64,000 nt of DNA from an uncultured Prevotella sp. GTDB taxonomy: Bacteria > Bacteroidota > Bacteroidia > Bacteroidales > Bacteroidaceae. Made by a program: the position numbers and the translations under genes. Each line of letters begins with the position of its first letter. The stretch's first letter is position 1. Positions 50,130-59,650 of the stretch are shown here, piece by piece. The notes beneath the pieces were generated by a model. The model did not search any database and was not told the DNA's origin. It worked only from the letters and a program-made list of their open reading frames with translations. The stretch spans positions 10,803-74,802 of the forward strand of contig CAKZVT010000046.1 in the NCBI GenBank assembly GCA_937922435.1, read 5' to 3'.

Positions 50130-52070
50130 TTAATTGCTGTAACCGTAAGAGTTGTACAGATGTCCGTTGGAAGCGGAAATCGTAGTAGACGCGATAGGCA
50201 TGATGTAGCGGTTCTTCACCGTAACGTTGTCGCCCACAAGTCCGCTCGAGATTGACGGCAGGTTGGTGTCGCGCTGTGTGTCGGCCTTGCCGTCGCCCTT
50301 GTCAACCGACTTGCCGAAAGAGTCTGTGCTTGCCGCATAGTCGGCCTCGGTGTTGCCCGTAGGTATGCCGTACCATGTTACGCTTTCTATGTCAAGCTCG
50401 GTCTTGGCGTCGTCCTTGTAGTTGTAGTACACTTTCTCCTGATACGTGCCGTCGGCAAGTTGGTCAAGATAAGTCTGCTTGAACTCGTTGATTTTGTCGT
50501 ACAGTTTGCCCCAGCGGATTAAGTCCCACTTGCGGTATCCCTCGCCTGCGAACTCCCATGCGTTCTCCTGCATGATGGCGTCGAACAGGCCGTCCTTTGT
50601 CATGGTGATGGAGTTGAGGAATACATTGGCTTCGCTCTCATTGTCGAATGCACGCTTGTGTACCTGCGCCAAGGCGTCGAACGCCGTAATGCCGGCATCG
50701 CCTGTGTAAGAGCCTTGCGGACCTGCAAGCTCGTTAAGCACCTCGGCATAGTAGAGCAATACCTGCGAGAAGCGCATCTTGACAGGGTTGATGCCCGTCA
50801 TGTGCTTTGCAGTAGCAGTAAGGTTCTCGTTGAGCCATTCTTCAGACATCTTCCTCGGGTCCCACTTTGCGCAGTAGAGGCCGAACGGCGCGTTGCCCAG
50901 CATGCTTTCAATCGTCTTGTTGCCGTCTTGCTTGATTTCAAACGGAGCGATTGTAACGTCGCGGCGCTGGTCGTTCTTGTCGTATGAATAGAGCAGCGGA
51001 GCAGTCAGTTTCAGCTTACCAGTTGAGTTGCCGTAACCGTACTTGGTGGTAACGCCGTTGAGGCGCACGCCTACGGTGTAGCCAAGCTCGCCCGTTACGT
51101 TGCGTCCCATGGGGATTTCAAACAGGTTCTCGTGATACGTCTTGTCAAGCTGAAGCTGGTTGATTAATGTCCACTGGTTCTCGAACGACGGGTTCAGCTG
51201 GTGAGTTCCGTTGGTGATAATCGCGCTAAGGTGCGTCAAAGCCCTTTCGAGCAGCTTGGTGCGCTCTGTTGTGCCAGGACGCATCGTGGGGTAAGTGTCA
51301 TCAGAATATGCTGCTTTCTCATATCCTTCCTTGGTTTGCTCGCGGATTGAATAACCGGCCTTTGTCATTGCGATTTGCGCCAGCAGTCCGTGGGCGTAGC
51401 CCTTGGTGATGTGCTCTGTTGTGTAGCCAGACACTTCGTCGGCCCAAGGCAGATACTCGATTGCCTCGTCAAGCTCGTTCATGAGCGAGTCCATGATTTC
51501 GTCGCGGTCGGTCTTCTCAAGGTAAGCGTTGCTGAGGTCGGCCTTTGAGGTCTCCATCTTGAACGGCACGTCGCCGAAGAAGCGCACGAGGTCGAGGTAG
51601 CACATGGCGCGAAGCGTGATGGCTTCGCCGAGATAACGCTCCATTGCCTTTTGGTCGGAACCGCCAGCTGTGAGGAGCGGACTGGTGCGTATTCCCTCAA
51701 TCACAAGGTTGGCATCCTCGATTACTCCGTAGATGGCATCCCACACGCCGCTGATTTTCGACCATGCGGGGCTGATGTTGTAGTTCATGTTACCACGTTC
51801 GCTGGTGGTATTGGTGGCATCGTCGCCGAGACCGTCAACCAACTCGATGTCGCTGTTGAGGTTCCAGACTATTGCCAAGTCCTGCGAATATGTGCGGTCC
51901 TGCGTCAGTCCGCCATATATCTTGTTTACGCGAAGGCCGGTATAGTAGGTCGAGCTGTACACCTTGTTGGCGTTGAGTTCAGACTCTGACGTCTGGTCGA
52001 GGAAGTCCTGGCAGGACGTAGCGGCCAGCACACCGGCTGAAAGCGCGATTATTGAAAATATCTTTTTCAT
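50130..52070 (-). CDS. SusD/RagB-type glycan-binding lipoprotein (second locus)
   Basis: 646 residues from MKKIFSIIALSAGVLAATSCQDF (ATG at 52070; lipobox Cys C20). An in-frame extension to 52130 lies in low-complexity intergenic repeat and is rejected. Family marks: FLDQTSESELNANKVYSSTYYT, ITLRAMCYLDLVRFFGDVPF and the C-terminal IMQENAWEFAGEGYRKWDLIRWGKL. It is larger than the xylan-locus SusD (570). It pairs with the SusC encoded upstream; 30 bp separate it from the DUF5123-type gene. Glycan target is unknown. Confidence 0.94.
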   Translation of the reverse strand: MKKIFSIIALSAGVLAATSCQDFLDQTSESELNANKVYSSTYYTGLRVNKIYGGLTQDRTYSQDLAIVWNLNSDIELVDGLGDDATNTTSERGNMNYNISPAWSKISGVWDAIYGVIEDANLVIEGIRTSPLLTAGGSDQKAMERYLGEAITLRAMCYLDLVRFFGDVPFKMETSKADLSNAYLEKTDRDEIMDSLMNELDEAIEYLPWADEVSGYTTEHITKGYAHGLLAQIAMTKAGYSIREQTKEGYEKAAYSDDTYPTMRPGTTERTKLLERALTHLSAIITNGTHQLNPSFENQWTLINQLQLDKTYHENLFEIPMGRNVTGELGYTVGVRLNGVTTKYGYGNSTGKLKLTAPLLYSYDKNDQRRDVTIAPFEIKQDGNKTIESMLGNAPFGLYCAKWDPRKMSEEWLNENLTATAKHMTGINPVKMRFSQVLLYYAEVLNELAGPQGSYTGDAGITAFDALAQVHKRAFDNESEANVFLNSITMTKDGLFDAIMQENAWEFAGEGYRKWDLIRWGKLYDKINEFKQTYLDQLADGTYQEKVYYNYKDDAKTELDIESVTWYGIPTGNTEADYAASTDSFGKSVDKGDGKADTQRDTNLPSISSGLVGDNVTVKNRYIMPIASTTISASNGHLYNSYGYSN

Positions 52071-52081
52071 TGTTTTTGATT

Positions 52082-52178
52082 TTTTGTAGTAAGGAGAGAA
52101 GTAGTAAGGAGTAAGTAGGCATGTTGTCATGGTAATCTACTTATTGCTTTACTCCTTTTACTCCTTTACTCCATCATT
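52082..52178. repeat. Low-complexity inverted repeat between susC and susD of the second locus
   Basis: GTAGTAAGGAGAGAAGTAGTAAGGAGTAAG-type units at 52087-52117 (quoted in part) face TTACTCCTTTTACTCC at 52149-52170. It is the same kind of tract as at 20285-20405. Confidence 0.6.
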
Positions 52179-52179
52179 T

Positions 52180-55100
52180 TTAGAATGTTACGTTAATACC
52201 TCCCACAAACGTGCGGCTCTTCGGGTAAGCTGCGTAGTCAACACCCGGGCACATCGGGTTCTTCTTGCTGCTGGTGTCGACTTCGGGGTCGTAGCCGTCA
52301 TAACCGGTGAAGCAGAAGAGGTTGTAACCGGTGAAGTAGATGCGGATGTTCTCTATTTGCAGAGCCTTAACCCACTTCTTCGGCAGGGTGTAGCCTACGG
52401 TGATGTTCTGCAGGCGCAGGAACGATGCGTCCTCTACAGCGTAGTCGATAAGCTGCATAGCCGTTACGCCGGCAGGGTTGTACATGTTCTTACCTTGGTT
52501 AAGTTCGTTCAGGCGTGCCATAACAGCTCCTACACCGCCGTAAGTAGTGATTGTGCTTGACGACGGACGGCCGAGGTTCAAGCCTGTTTCCGGGTCAATC
52601 CAAGTGTAACGGTTCGCGAGGTTGAAGTCGGCTACGAGGTTGTAGTTCTTGCTTGAACCTGCGTAGAACGAGTTGGCCAGCTTCGTACCGTTGATGAGCT
52701 TGTTGCCGAGAGAGTAATTGAAGAATACGTTGAAGTCGAAGTTGCCCACGCGGCCGTCGAAGCCGAAGCCACCGGTCGTAGGAGCTACTGTGTTGCCGAG
52801 ACGCTGCTTGATGGGGTTACCGTCCTTGTCAACCTGTACCTTGGGCACGCCGGGATAGAGGTTTCCGCCGAAGAGGTCTTTGCTCTTGTCTTTCTTGCCG
52901 TCTACAAGCGCCCACTCGCCCTTCTCATTGAGTACGAGGTCGCCGCTAAGGTAGTTGCCGTCGGCGTCATACTGTGCCACGGTGTAGTAACCGTTCATCT
53001 TGTAACCCCAAATCTCGCCAAGGCGTCCGCCTTCCTCTACGCGGTAATCCTCATATTTTGATATTGTGGAACCTGACCAATTAGAGCTTTGCCACGGGTT
53101 GTCAAGGTTGAGCTTGTCAATCTTGTTGCGGTTGTAGGCAATGTTGAAATTGAAGTTCAAGCCCCAGTTCTTCTTGTCAACGAGCACTGCGTTGAGGGCG
53201 AACTCTATACCCTTGTTGGATGTCTGTCCGAAGTTCTGGTACTGGTAGCTGTAACCGGTGTTTGAAGGAATCAAAGTCTGCATGAGCAGGTCTTTGGTAG
53301 TATTCCAGTAGAAGTCGATTGTACCGCTGATACGGTTGTTCCAGAAGCCGTAGTCGATACCGATGTTACGTGTGATGGTAGTCTCCCACTTCAGGTCGGG
53401 GTTGTAAAGGTATGTGCCGTGCTCGAGCATCGAGTTCCTGTTCTCGTCGAAGAACGGAGCTTTCGACGTGTTGCTTGCCATCGAGTAAACGGTTGAGATA
53501 AGTCCGCTGTTGATGCGGTTGTTACCTGCCATACCGAAGCTGAGACGCAGTTTCAGGTTTGAGAGCCAGTCTTGTGCGCCCTTCAGGAAGTTCTCCTCTG
53601 ACATACGCCATGCCAAAGCCACAGCGGGGAAGTAGCCCCAGCGGTTGCCTTCGCCGAACTTAGACGAACCGTCGGCACGGAACGTTACGGTTGCCAGATA
53701 CTTGTCGGCCATGGTGTAGTTGATACGTCCGAAGTAAGAGAGGATATTCTCGTCGGCGGCGATGTCAACCTCGTTGGGCAGTGCCGTTCCGGCTGCCGTG
53801 TTTGAGAGCACATCGTCGATTGAGAACGACGTAGGATAAGCTACCGACGTATTAGTCCTTGTGGTCTGCCTGTTGCTGCTCCACTCCTGACCTACGACTA
53901 CGTTGATGCGGTCGCGGCCGCCGAAGAGCTTGTCGTTGTCGTATGTAACGGTGTTTGCATTGCGCCAGTTCTGCTTGTTGACTTTTATGAACTGCGCCTG
54001 CGGCATACCGTTGTAGCCATACTTGGAGTTGGTTGTGGCGTTGCTTCCCCATACCTGGTCGGTGTTGTTGTAATCCCAACGGTAACCGAACTCGGTGCGG
54101 AAAGTCCATCCCTTAAACGGTTTCCAGTTCAAGCCTACGTTGTAGTTCTGCTGGAAACGCTCCTGATACTTGTATGTATCGTCGATGCGTTCGGTCGGGT
54201 TTCGGCGTGTAGAGGTGCTGTTCTCCTCGTCTTCGTCGGTCTGAACGAGCGGCTCTACGGGGTTCCACCTTACCGTGTTGGCAACAACAGAGTTGGCAGC
54301 GTTGCTCTCGTTGGTGTCTGCACCACCGTTAAGTCCGTCGAGTTTGGTGAACGCCAGGCGGCCCGTGAAGTCCAAGGTCAGCCACTTGTTCAGCTTCGCG
54401 TTCAACTTGGCGTTGACGTTGTTCTTTGCATATCCAGAGCCTTTCATGATGCTCTTTTCGTCAGAGTGCGAGAAGCCCACGTTGAATTTCACTTCCTTCG
54501 AGCCGCCGCTTACGTTGACGTTGTACATCTTCTGCTGGCCGGTACGTCCGAATACCTCGTCCTGATAGTTGCGGCCTGCGCGCGATTTCCAGATTTCAAG
54601 GTCGTCATAGTTGCCGTAACTCTCGCCGTTACCTATTTCATACTGGTAGTAAGCATAGTTGTACGGGTCCATGACCTTGACCTCTTTCGTCATCTTCTTC
54701 CATCCGATAGAAGCATTGAAGTTCACCTGCACCTTGCCTTCCGAGCCGCTCTTGGTCGTAACGATGATGACACCGTTTGCACCGCGCGCACCGTAGATGG
54801 CGGTAGAGGATGCGTCCTTGAGCACGTCGATGCTCTCGATTTCAGACGGCGAGATGTCGCTGATGCTCTCTACGGGGAAGCCGTCGACGATGTACAGAGG
54901 CGAGTTGTCCTGCGACAGCGAGCCGCCTCCGCGCACGCGGATTTTGATGTCGGCGTCGGGAGAGCCTTCCGTCGTGGTGATGTTAACGCCGGCCATCTTA
55001 CCGGTCAGCGCCTCGCTCACGTTCGACACAGGGATTTGCCCGATGTCCTCGGCGCTCACCGAGGTCACCGCTCCCGTGAGGTCGCGCTTCTTAACCGTAC

Positions 55101-55434
55101 CGTAACCGATTACCACGAGGTCGTCCAAGGCCGTGGCCTCGTCCTCGAGGGTTACGTTAACTACGCTCTTGCCCTTGGCGTCAACGGTCTGCGTCTTCAT
55201 TCCTATGTACGAGAACTGCAGCTGCTGGCCGCCCGAGAGCTTGATGGAGAAGTTGCCGTCGAGGTCGGTCACCGCGACGTTCTTCGTCCCCTGCTCCTGA
55301 ACCGTCGCGCCGATTACCGGCTCGCCGCTGGCGTCCTTGACGGTTCCCTTGACTGTCTGCGCCGACACGCCGAACGCGAACATCGCGAACAACGCTACAA
55401 GCGCAAGTCGAAAAGTTTTTAATTTACCAGACAT
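52180..55434 (-). CDS. SusC/RagA-type TonB-dependent outer-membrane transporter (second locus)
   Basis: 1084 residues. Signal peptide MSGKLKTFRLALVALFAMFAFGVSAQ. A CarboxypepD_reg-like domain spans ~28-105 (VKGTVKDASGEPVIGATVQEQGTKNVAVTDLDGNF), a TonB-box/plug begins DDLVVIGYGTVKKRDLTGAV, and the SusC signature is KDASSTAIYGARGANGVIIVTTKSG. The barrel ends TFVGGINVTF. It imports an unknown oligosaccharide with its SusD. Its promoter lies about 230 bases upstream, leaving a long leader. The nearby GH3 on the same strand suggests a plant-glycan substrate (inference). Confidence 0.95.
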   Translation of the reverse strand: MSGKLKTFRLALVALFAMFAFGVSAQTVKGTVKDASGEPVIGATVQEQGTKNVAVTDLDGNFSIKLSGGQQLQFSYIGMKTQTVDAKGKSVVNVTLEDEATALDDLVVIGYGTVKKRDLTGAVTSVSAEDIGQIPVSNVSEALTGKMAGVNITTTEGSPDADIKIRVRGGGSLSQDNSPLYIVDGFPVESISDISPSEIESIDVLKDASSTAIYGARGANGVIIVTTKSGSEGKVQVNFNASIGWKKMTKEVKVMDPYNYAYYQYEIGNGESYGNYDDLEIWKSRAGRNYQDEVFGRTGQQKMYNVNVSGGSKEVKFNVGFSHSDEKSIMKGSGYAKNNVNAKLNAKLNKWLTLDFTGRLAFTKLDGLNGGADTNESNAANSVVANTVRWNPVEPLVQTDEDEENSTSTRRNPTERIDDTYKYQERFQQNYNVGLNWKPFKGWTFRTEFGYRWDYNNTDQVWGSNATTNSKYGYNGMPQAQFIKVNKQNWRNANTVTYDNDKLFGGRDRINVVVGQEWSSNRQTTRTNTSVAYPTSFSIDDVLSNTAAGTALPNEVDIAADENILSYFGRINYTMADKYLATVTFRADGSSKFGEGNRWGYFPAVALAWRMSEENFLKGAQDWLSNLKLRLSFGMAGNNRINSGLISTVYSMASNTSKAPFFDENRNSMLEHGTYLYNPDLKWETTITRNIGIDYGFWNNRISGTIDFYWNTTKDLLMQTLIPSNTGYSYQYQNFGQTSNKGIEFALNAVLVDKKNWGLNFNFNIAYNRNKIDKLNLDNPWQSSNWSGSTISKYEDYRVEEGGRLGEIWGYKMNGYYTVAQYDADGNYLSGDLVLNEKGEWALVDGKKDKSKDLFGGNLYPGVPKVQVDKDGNPIKQRLGNTVAPTTGGFGFDGRVGNFDFNVFFNYSLGNKLINGTKLANSFYAGSSKNYNLVADFNLANRYTWIDPETGLNLGRPSSSTITTYGGVGAVMARLNELNQGKNMYNPAGVTAMQLIDYAVEDASFLRLQNITVGYTLPKKWVKALQIENIRIYFTGYNLFCFTGYDGYDPEVDTSSKKNPMCPGVDYAAYPKSRTFVGGINVTF

Positions 55435-55673
55435 AAATGTTACTATTTTAGTTGATTAAAGATATAGTCAGTCGATATTTTTTCATTAGCAGGCTACGTT
55501 TTCATGAGCACATGATTAGCGTATTCGTTGTTTTTATGGGTATCAGACATTCCACTACACTTACCCCAAATAGCTGATTTACAGCGACTTTGCACAAAGC
55601 AGCCGATAGGTAGAGGGCATAGGTAGGGTTAGTTTTTTGATATTAGTTTTTAATAATTTGATTGTTTTGCCGA

Positions 55674-55703
55674 CAAAGTTAGCAAAAATTTATATTATGC
55701 AAA
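55674..55703 (-). promoter_or_regulatory. Promoter of the second SusC/SusD locus (TTTG-N18-TAACTTTG)
   Basis: On the minus strand TTTG lies at 55703-55700 and TAACTTTG at 55681-55674. The ~230-nt leader to the ATG at 55434 is AT-rich; no terminator-like stem was recognised in it. The rest of the 938-bp gap (55435-56372) is AT-rich DNA and the compound repeat copy 2. Confidence 0.6.
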
Positions 55704-55994
55704 ACTTTTTTCCATAATTTTTCGTGAAATGAAATATAAAAACAGATGAAATATCTGTTGTCAGGCTGACACAGCTTTGCAATCTTCAGTTAGCAAAATC
55801 ATAATGTAACAATGGTATATGGTTGACTGCTTATATATATTAATAAGGTATAAAGGCAACGTATGAAGCAAGGACAAGATGCAAGCACAACTCCAATAAT
55901 GCAGATATGAATTCAAAATTATTAACAATCTCCGGGACGGTGTTTAACACTTGCTTGTTCCGGTGGTTGCAAATCTATCGTTACTGATAAACAG

Positions 55995-56293
55995 GCATAC
56001 CGCCTTCCAGTCTGCAAAAGACGGCTTTTCGGCTTGCAAAACACGGTCTTTTACGTTGCAAAAGGCGGCAAACGGGAAGGCGAAAGGCCGTGTTTTGCGT
56101 AACGTTAACCGGGTGGATTTATTACAGTAAACGATGTCACACTGTCACACGGCGTGTAAACCGCTGGTTGTCAAAAAGTTAAGCGTGACATTGGTGATAT
56201 TCTTAATGTCACCAATGTCACGCTTGATGTCACACCGTAAGCTGTTGAAGTACAGGCTTTTACTGACGGATGTGACGGTGTGACAGTAAAAGT
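55995..56293 (-). repeat. ~300-bp compound repeat, copy 2 (inverted; includes hairpin array copy 10 at 56011-56100)
   Basis: Read on the minus strand it aligns along its length with 47797-48110: the same GTGACAGTGTGACATCG arm, CCACCCGGTTAACGTTACG, and the AAAAGACCGTGTTTTGC array. Its inner stem is 20 bp (56181-56200 with 56206-56225, one G-U) with a 5-base loop. The stem tip differs from copy 1 while pairing is largely kept. Confidence 0.8.
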
Positions 56294-56372
56294 AATGAAC
56301 GTGCCGTAAGTTGGTTGGGCGTTAGTCAGAGCCTTGCAGGCTTGTATCTTGTACGCCCGTTATTCGCCGTGC

Positions 56373-58946
56373 TTACAGCTCTACGTCGAGTTTCTTCAGG
56401 TCTTTGTCCAGGCTCGACGTACCTACGAGCACCTCGTATTTGCCTGGCTTTACGCGCATGGTGTTTGTGTCGGTGTCCCACCATTCGAAGGCCGAGCGCG
56501 GCAGGTCTACCGTTACCGTCTTTGTCTCGCCGGCCTTCAGCTCTACGCGTGTAAATCCGCGCAGCGTCTTGATAGGCCCTTCTTTGTCGGCCGGGTTGCG
56601 CAGGTATGCCTGTATCGTCTCCGCGCCGTCGCGCTTGCCTGTGTTTGTTACGTTGACGGTGATTTTGCCCGTAGCGGCGTTGTATGAAGGCGCGCCCATG
56701 GCGAACGTGGTGTAGCTAAGGCCGTAGCCGAAGGGGAAGAGCGGCGTGCCGCGGAAGTAGCGGTATGTGCGGTCTGCCATGCGGTATTCGTCAAACGGGG
56801 GCAGCTGGCTGTCGTCCTTGTAGAAGGTTACGGGCAGCTTGCCGCCGGGGTTGTAGTCGCCGAAGAGCACGTCGGCTACGGCGTGTCCGCCCTGTTCGCC
56901 GGGATACCATGCTTGCAGGATGGCGTCGCACGTCTCAAGCTCGGGTGTCAGCGCCACCGCGCTGCCGCTGCAGTTGACCAGCACCACCTTCTTGCCAGCC
57001 TCGTGCAGAGCCTTCAGTATTTCGCGCTGCGCCGCAGGCAGCTCTATGCTTGTGCGGTCGCCGTTGTCGAAGCCGGGCTCTGTCACCTTGGCCTCCTCGC
57101 GCTCGAGGTCGGGCGATATGCCGCCAACGAAGATTACCGTCTCCACGTCTTTGGCGCGTGCGGCTATTTCGCCGGGCGTAACGTTGCGCACGGCTGCTAT
57201 GTCGAGGTTGAGCACGGCCTCGTTTTTCAGCTGCATGTAGTCGAACTGTATGTCGTACCGCTGCCCTTTCTTCACTTCCAGCTTGTCCTTGCTTGTCCAC
57301 AGGCCGTTGGCCCGCCATTTGTTGATGATGGTGTCGCCGTTGACTATCATGCGGAAGCCGTCGTCGTTGTAGCGTATTATGTCGAGCGTGCCGTCCTTGT
57401 CGGCGGTGAACGAGCCGTTCATGCTAAGCGTGAAGTCGCTAAGGTTCACGCCCGGGGCGAAGGCCGTGTTGCCGCCGTTGTCGAAGTGTATGGCCGTGGC
57501 GTAGGTCGTCTCGTACACGGGTTTGCCCTCCATCTTGGTGTTGTTCCAGAAGCGTGCGCTTACGCCCGGGCGGCCGTCGGCCGTCTTCAGCCGTGGGAAG
57601 ATGCTCTCGCTCTCGGTCAGCTTTGTTATTTCGCAGCCCTTGGCATACCTCACGTCCTTGCCGAGCTTGGCCTGTATGCCTTCAAGCACGGTGACCGAGT
57701 GGGTCGGCTGGCCGTAGTATATGCCCCACAGCATCACGGAGTCTGCCGCGTTGGGGCCCATCACCATTATTTTGCCTGCATCCTTTTTAAGCGGCAGTAT
57801 GTTGTCCCTGTTCTGTAGCAGCACCATCTGTTCGCGTCCCATCTGCAAGGCCAAGTCCTTGTGCTCCTTGCAGGCTATTACGCTTTCGGGTATGCGCGTC
57901 CAGGGTACAAGCTCGTCGGGGTCGAAGTCGCCAAGCTCGAAGCGTGCCTCAAGCAGGCGTATTACGCTCGTGTTGATTTGTTCTTCGGTTATTTGTCCGG
58001 CCTTCACCGCTTCGGGCAGATGGCGGTACTCTCCGCCACACTCCAGGTCGGTGCCGCTTATTACGGCCTTGGCCGACGCTCCGGCCGCATTCTCGGTAAC
58101 GCCGTGCGCACCGGGCCGCCAGAAGTCGCTTATGGCTCCGCAGTCGCTTACCACAAGCCCCTTGAAGCCCCATTCGTCGCGCAGGATTTGCTGCAACAGG
58201 CGGTTGCTGCCGCAACAGGGGTCGCCGTCGAAACGCTGGTAGGCGCACATCACCTCCTTGACTCCGCCTATCTGCACGAGGTCGCGGAACGCCGGCAGGT
58301 AAGTCTCCCACAGGTCGCGCGGCGGCAGGTTCTCTATGTTGAAGCTGTGGCGTGTCCTTTCCGGGCCGCTGTGTACCGCGTAGTGTTTTGCGCAGGCCAG
58401 CAGCTTCATGTATTTGCCGTCAGTAGGGCCTTGCAGTCCGCGCACTACGGCCAGTCCCATGCGCGAGTTCATGTACGGGTCTTCGCCGTATGTCTCTTGT
58501 CCGCGTCCCCAGCGAGGGTCGCGGAAGATGTTTACGTTGGGCGTCCAGAACGACAGTCCCTGGTACGTAACTATTTCGCCCTTGCGGCGTTGCGCCGTGT
58601 TCTTGGCGCGCGCCTCGTCGCTCACGGCGGTGAAGATGCGCTCTATGAGCGCGTCGTCGAACGACGCGGCCATGCCTATGCACGACGGGAACACCGTGCT
58701 GATGCCGTTGCGGCCTACGCCATGCAGCGCCTCGCTCCACCATGCGAACTTGGGAATGCCCAGCCGTGGTATGGCGCGCGAGTCGTTCATCATTACTGCG
58801 GCTTTCTCTTCAAGCGTCATGCGCGAGCATAGGTCTACTGCGCGTTCGTGAGCGGAAAGGTTAGGGTTCTTGTACGGCGGTGTCTGCGCACCTGCGCCTA
58901 TTGTGCAGGCTATGGCGAGAGCGGCCAAAATGGTTCGTTTTTTCAT
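56373..58946 (-). CDS. GH3 family beta-glycosidase with PA14 insert (beta-xylosidase/glucosidase type)
   Basis: 857 residues. Signal peptide MKKRTILAALAIACTIGAGAQ. N-terminal GH3 barrel: MTLEEKAAVMMNDS, WWSEALHGVGR, DPRWGRGQETYGEDPY, CAKHYAVHSGPE; the nucleophile is D268 in GLVVSDCGAI. The second GH3 domain (VLLQNRDNILPLKK on) is interrupted by a PA14-like domain at about 465-585 (GVSARFWNNTKMEGKPVYE). The C-terminal FN3-like domain is ~770-845 (RGFTRVELKAGETKTVTVDL). PA14-bearing GH3 enzymes of this shape in Prevotella include beta-xylosidases, fitting the GH10 locus nearby, but specificity cannot be read. It starts only 31 bp after the DUF2442 stop. Confidence 0.9.
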   Translation of the reverse strand: MKKRTILAALAIACTIGAGAQTPPYKNPNLSAHERAVDLCSRMTLEEKAAVMMNDSRAIPRLGIPKFAWWSEALHGVGRNGISTVFPSCIGMAASFDDALIERIFTAVSDEARAKNTAQRRKGEIVTYQGLSFWTPNVNIFRDPRWGRGQETYGEDPYMNSRMGLAVVRGLQGPTDGKYMKLLACAKHYAVHSGPERTRHSFNIENLPPRDLWETYLPAFRDLVQIGGVKEVMCAYQRFDGDPCCGSNRLLQQILRDEWGFKGLVVSDCGAISDFWRPGAHGVTENAAGASAKAVISGTDLECGGEYRHLPEAVKAGQITEEQINTSVIRLLEARFELGDFDPDELVPWTRIPESVIACKEHKDLALQMGREQMVLLQNRDNILPLKKDAGKIMVMGPNAADSVMLWGIYYGQPTHSVTVLEGIQAKLGKDVRYAKGCEITKLTESESIFPRLKTADGRPGVSARFWNNTKMEGKPVYETTYATAIHFDNGGNTAFAPGVNLSDFTLSMNGSFTADKDGTLDIIRYNDDGFRMIVNGDTIINKWRANGLWTSKDKLEVKKGQRYDIQFDYMQLKNEAVLNLDIAAVRNVTPGEIAARAKDVETVIFVGGISPDLEREEAKVTEPGFDNGDRTSIELPAAQREILKALHEAGKKVVLVNCSGSAVALTPELETCDAILQAWYPGEQGGHAVADVLFGDYNPGGKLPVTFYKDDSQLPPFDEYRMADRTYRYFRGTPLFPFGYGLSYTTFAMGAPSYNAATGKITVNVTNTGKRDGAETIQAYLRNPADKEGPIKTLRGFTRVELKAGETKTVTVDLPRSAFEWWDTDTNTMRVKPGKYEVLVGTSSLDKDLKKLDVEL

Positions 58947-58977
58947 GTTGATAATGGTTGTTATTTAGGTTGTTAGG

Positions 58978-59211
58978 TCATGCGGCTGTGCCTATTTCAT
59001 AAAGAAATTCTGGTGCAAGGTCTGCTCCGTTTGCCCATTCTATAGTTACAGGGGTCAGTGCGTACTGTACGAACTTGTTTTTGTCTAACAGTTCTCCGAA
59101 CACTTCGCCTGTGAGGAACGGGCGAAGGTCTACTTTCTTCACTGCTCCGTCACTGAACTTCAAAAGCAACTCATAATCCTTGATATAGTCTACATCTACA
59201 ACTCGTAACAT
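58978..59211 (-). CDS. DUF2442 family small protein
   Basis: 77 residues from MLRVVDVDYIKDYELLLKFSDGAVKKVDLRPFL (ATG at 59211); in-frame codons further upstream overlap the DUF4160 gene and are not family-like. It follows DUF4160 by 8 bp, the standard pairing of these families, often suspected to be a toxin-antitoxin-like module. No function is demonstrated to my knowledge. Confidence 0.8.
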   Translation of the reverse strand: MLRVVDVDYIKDYELLLKFSDGAVKKVDLRPFLTGEVFGELLDKNKFVQYALTPVTIEWANGADLAPEFLYEIGTAA

Positions 59212-59219
59212 GGCTGGTT

Positions 59220-59477
59220 CTACGTTAAAGGTTCTATTTTGTCGAGCTTTTCTCCCTTTTGGGCTTTTTCCCATAAGCTTAATATCTCTTTTTCATGCAA
59301 GTCCATCCATTCGTTTACTTTTGCAATGACTTTTGTTGGTGCTTGCCCGTTGACAATCCTGTCCAGTACGCTGATGGAGCATTCATAGTTGCCATACGTG
59401 AAATGGATGTGTGGCGGATTGTGGTCTTTCCAATAAAGACTTATTATTATTCCAAAAAACCTGCAAATTTCCAGCAT
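59220..59477 (-). CDS. DUF4160 family small protein
   Basis: 85 residues from MLEICRFFGIIISLYWKDHNPPHIHFTYGNYE (ATG at 59477). The HNPPHIHF block is the hallmark of DUF4160. Upstream in-frame sequence is excluded by the -7 box at 59502-59509. It forms a pair with DUF2442, with GH3 31 bp beyond, so all three could be on one transcript. Confidence 0.82.
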   Translation of the reverse strand: MLEICRFFGIIISLYWKDHNPPHIHFTYGNYECSISVLDRIVNGQAPTKVIAKVNEWMDLHEKEILSLWEKAQKGEKLDKIEPLT

Positions 59478-59501
59478 ATGTGTTCCCTTTATTTTGATTA
59501 A

Positions 59502-59509
59502 CAAAGATA
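59502..59509 (-). promoter_or_regulatory. -7 box TATCTTTG for DUF4160-DUF2442(-GH3)
   Basis: Exact TAnnTTTG on the minus strand, about 25 bases before the ATG at 59477. A second match, TATATTTG, is at 59569-59576. No promoter is visible between DUF2442 and GH3. Confidence 0.6.
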
Positions 59510-59650
59510 TAGTGCAGATTAAACAACTGAAAGGCTTGTGCTCGACCTTCCGATGCTGTTTGTCTTTGCAAATATAAGGATTTATTCTTTCCGCCGCAAT
59601 CTTTTGACGGATATTCAGCACAAATATGTGAAATCTGCCGTTGACTGTAA

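Noticed and set aside
52071..52130. N-terminal extension of the second SusD protein
   Set aside because: It is encoded by a low-complexity intergenic tract; the lipoprotein signal begins at 52070.
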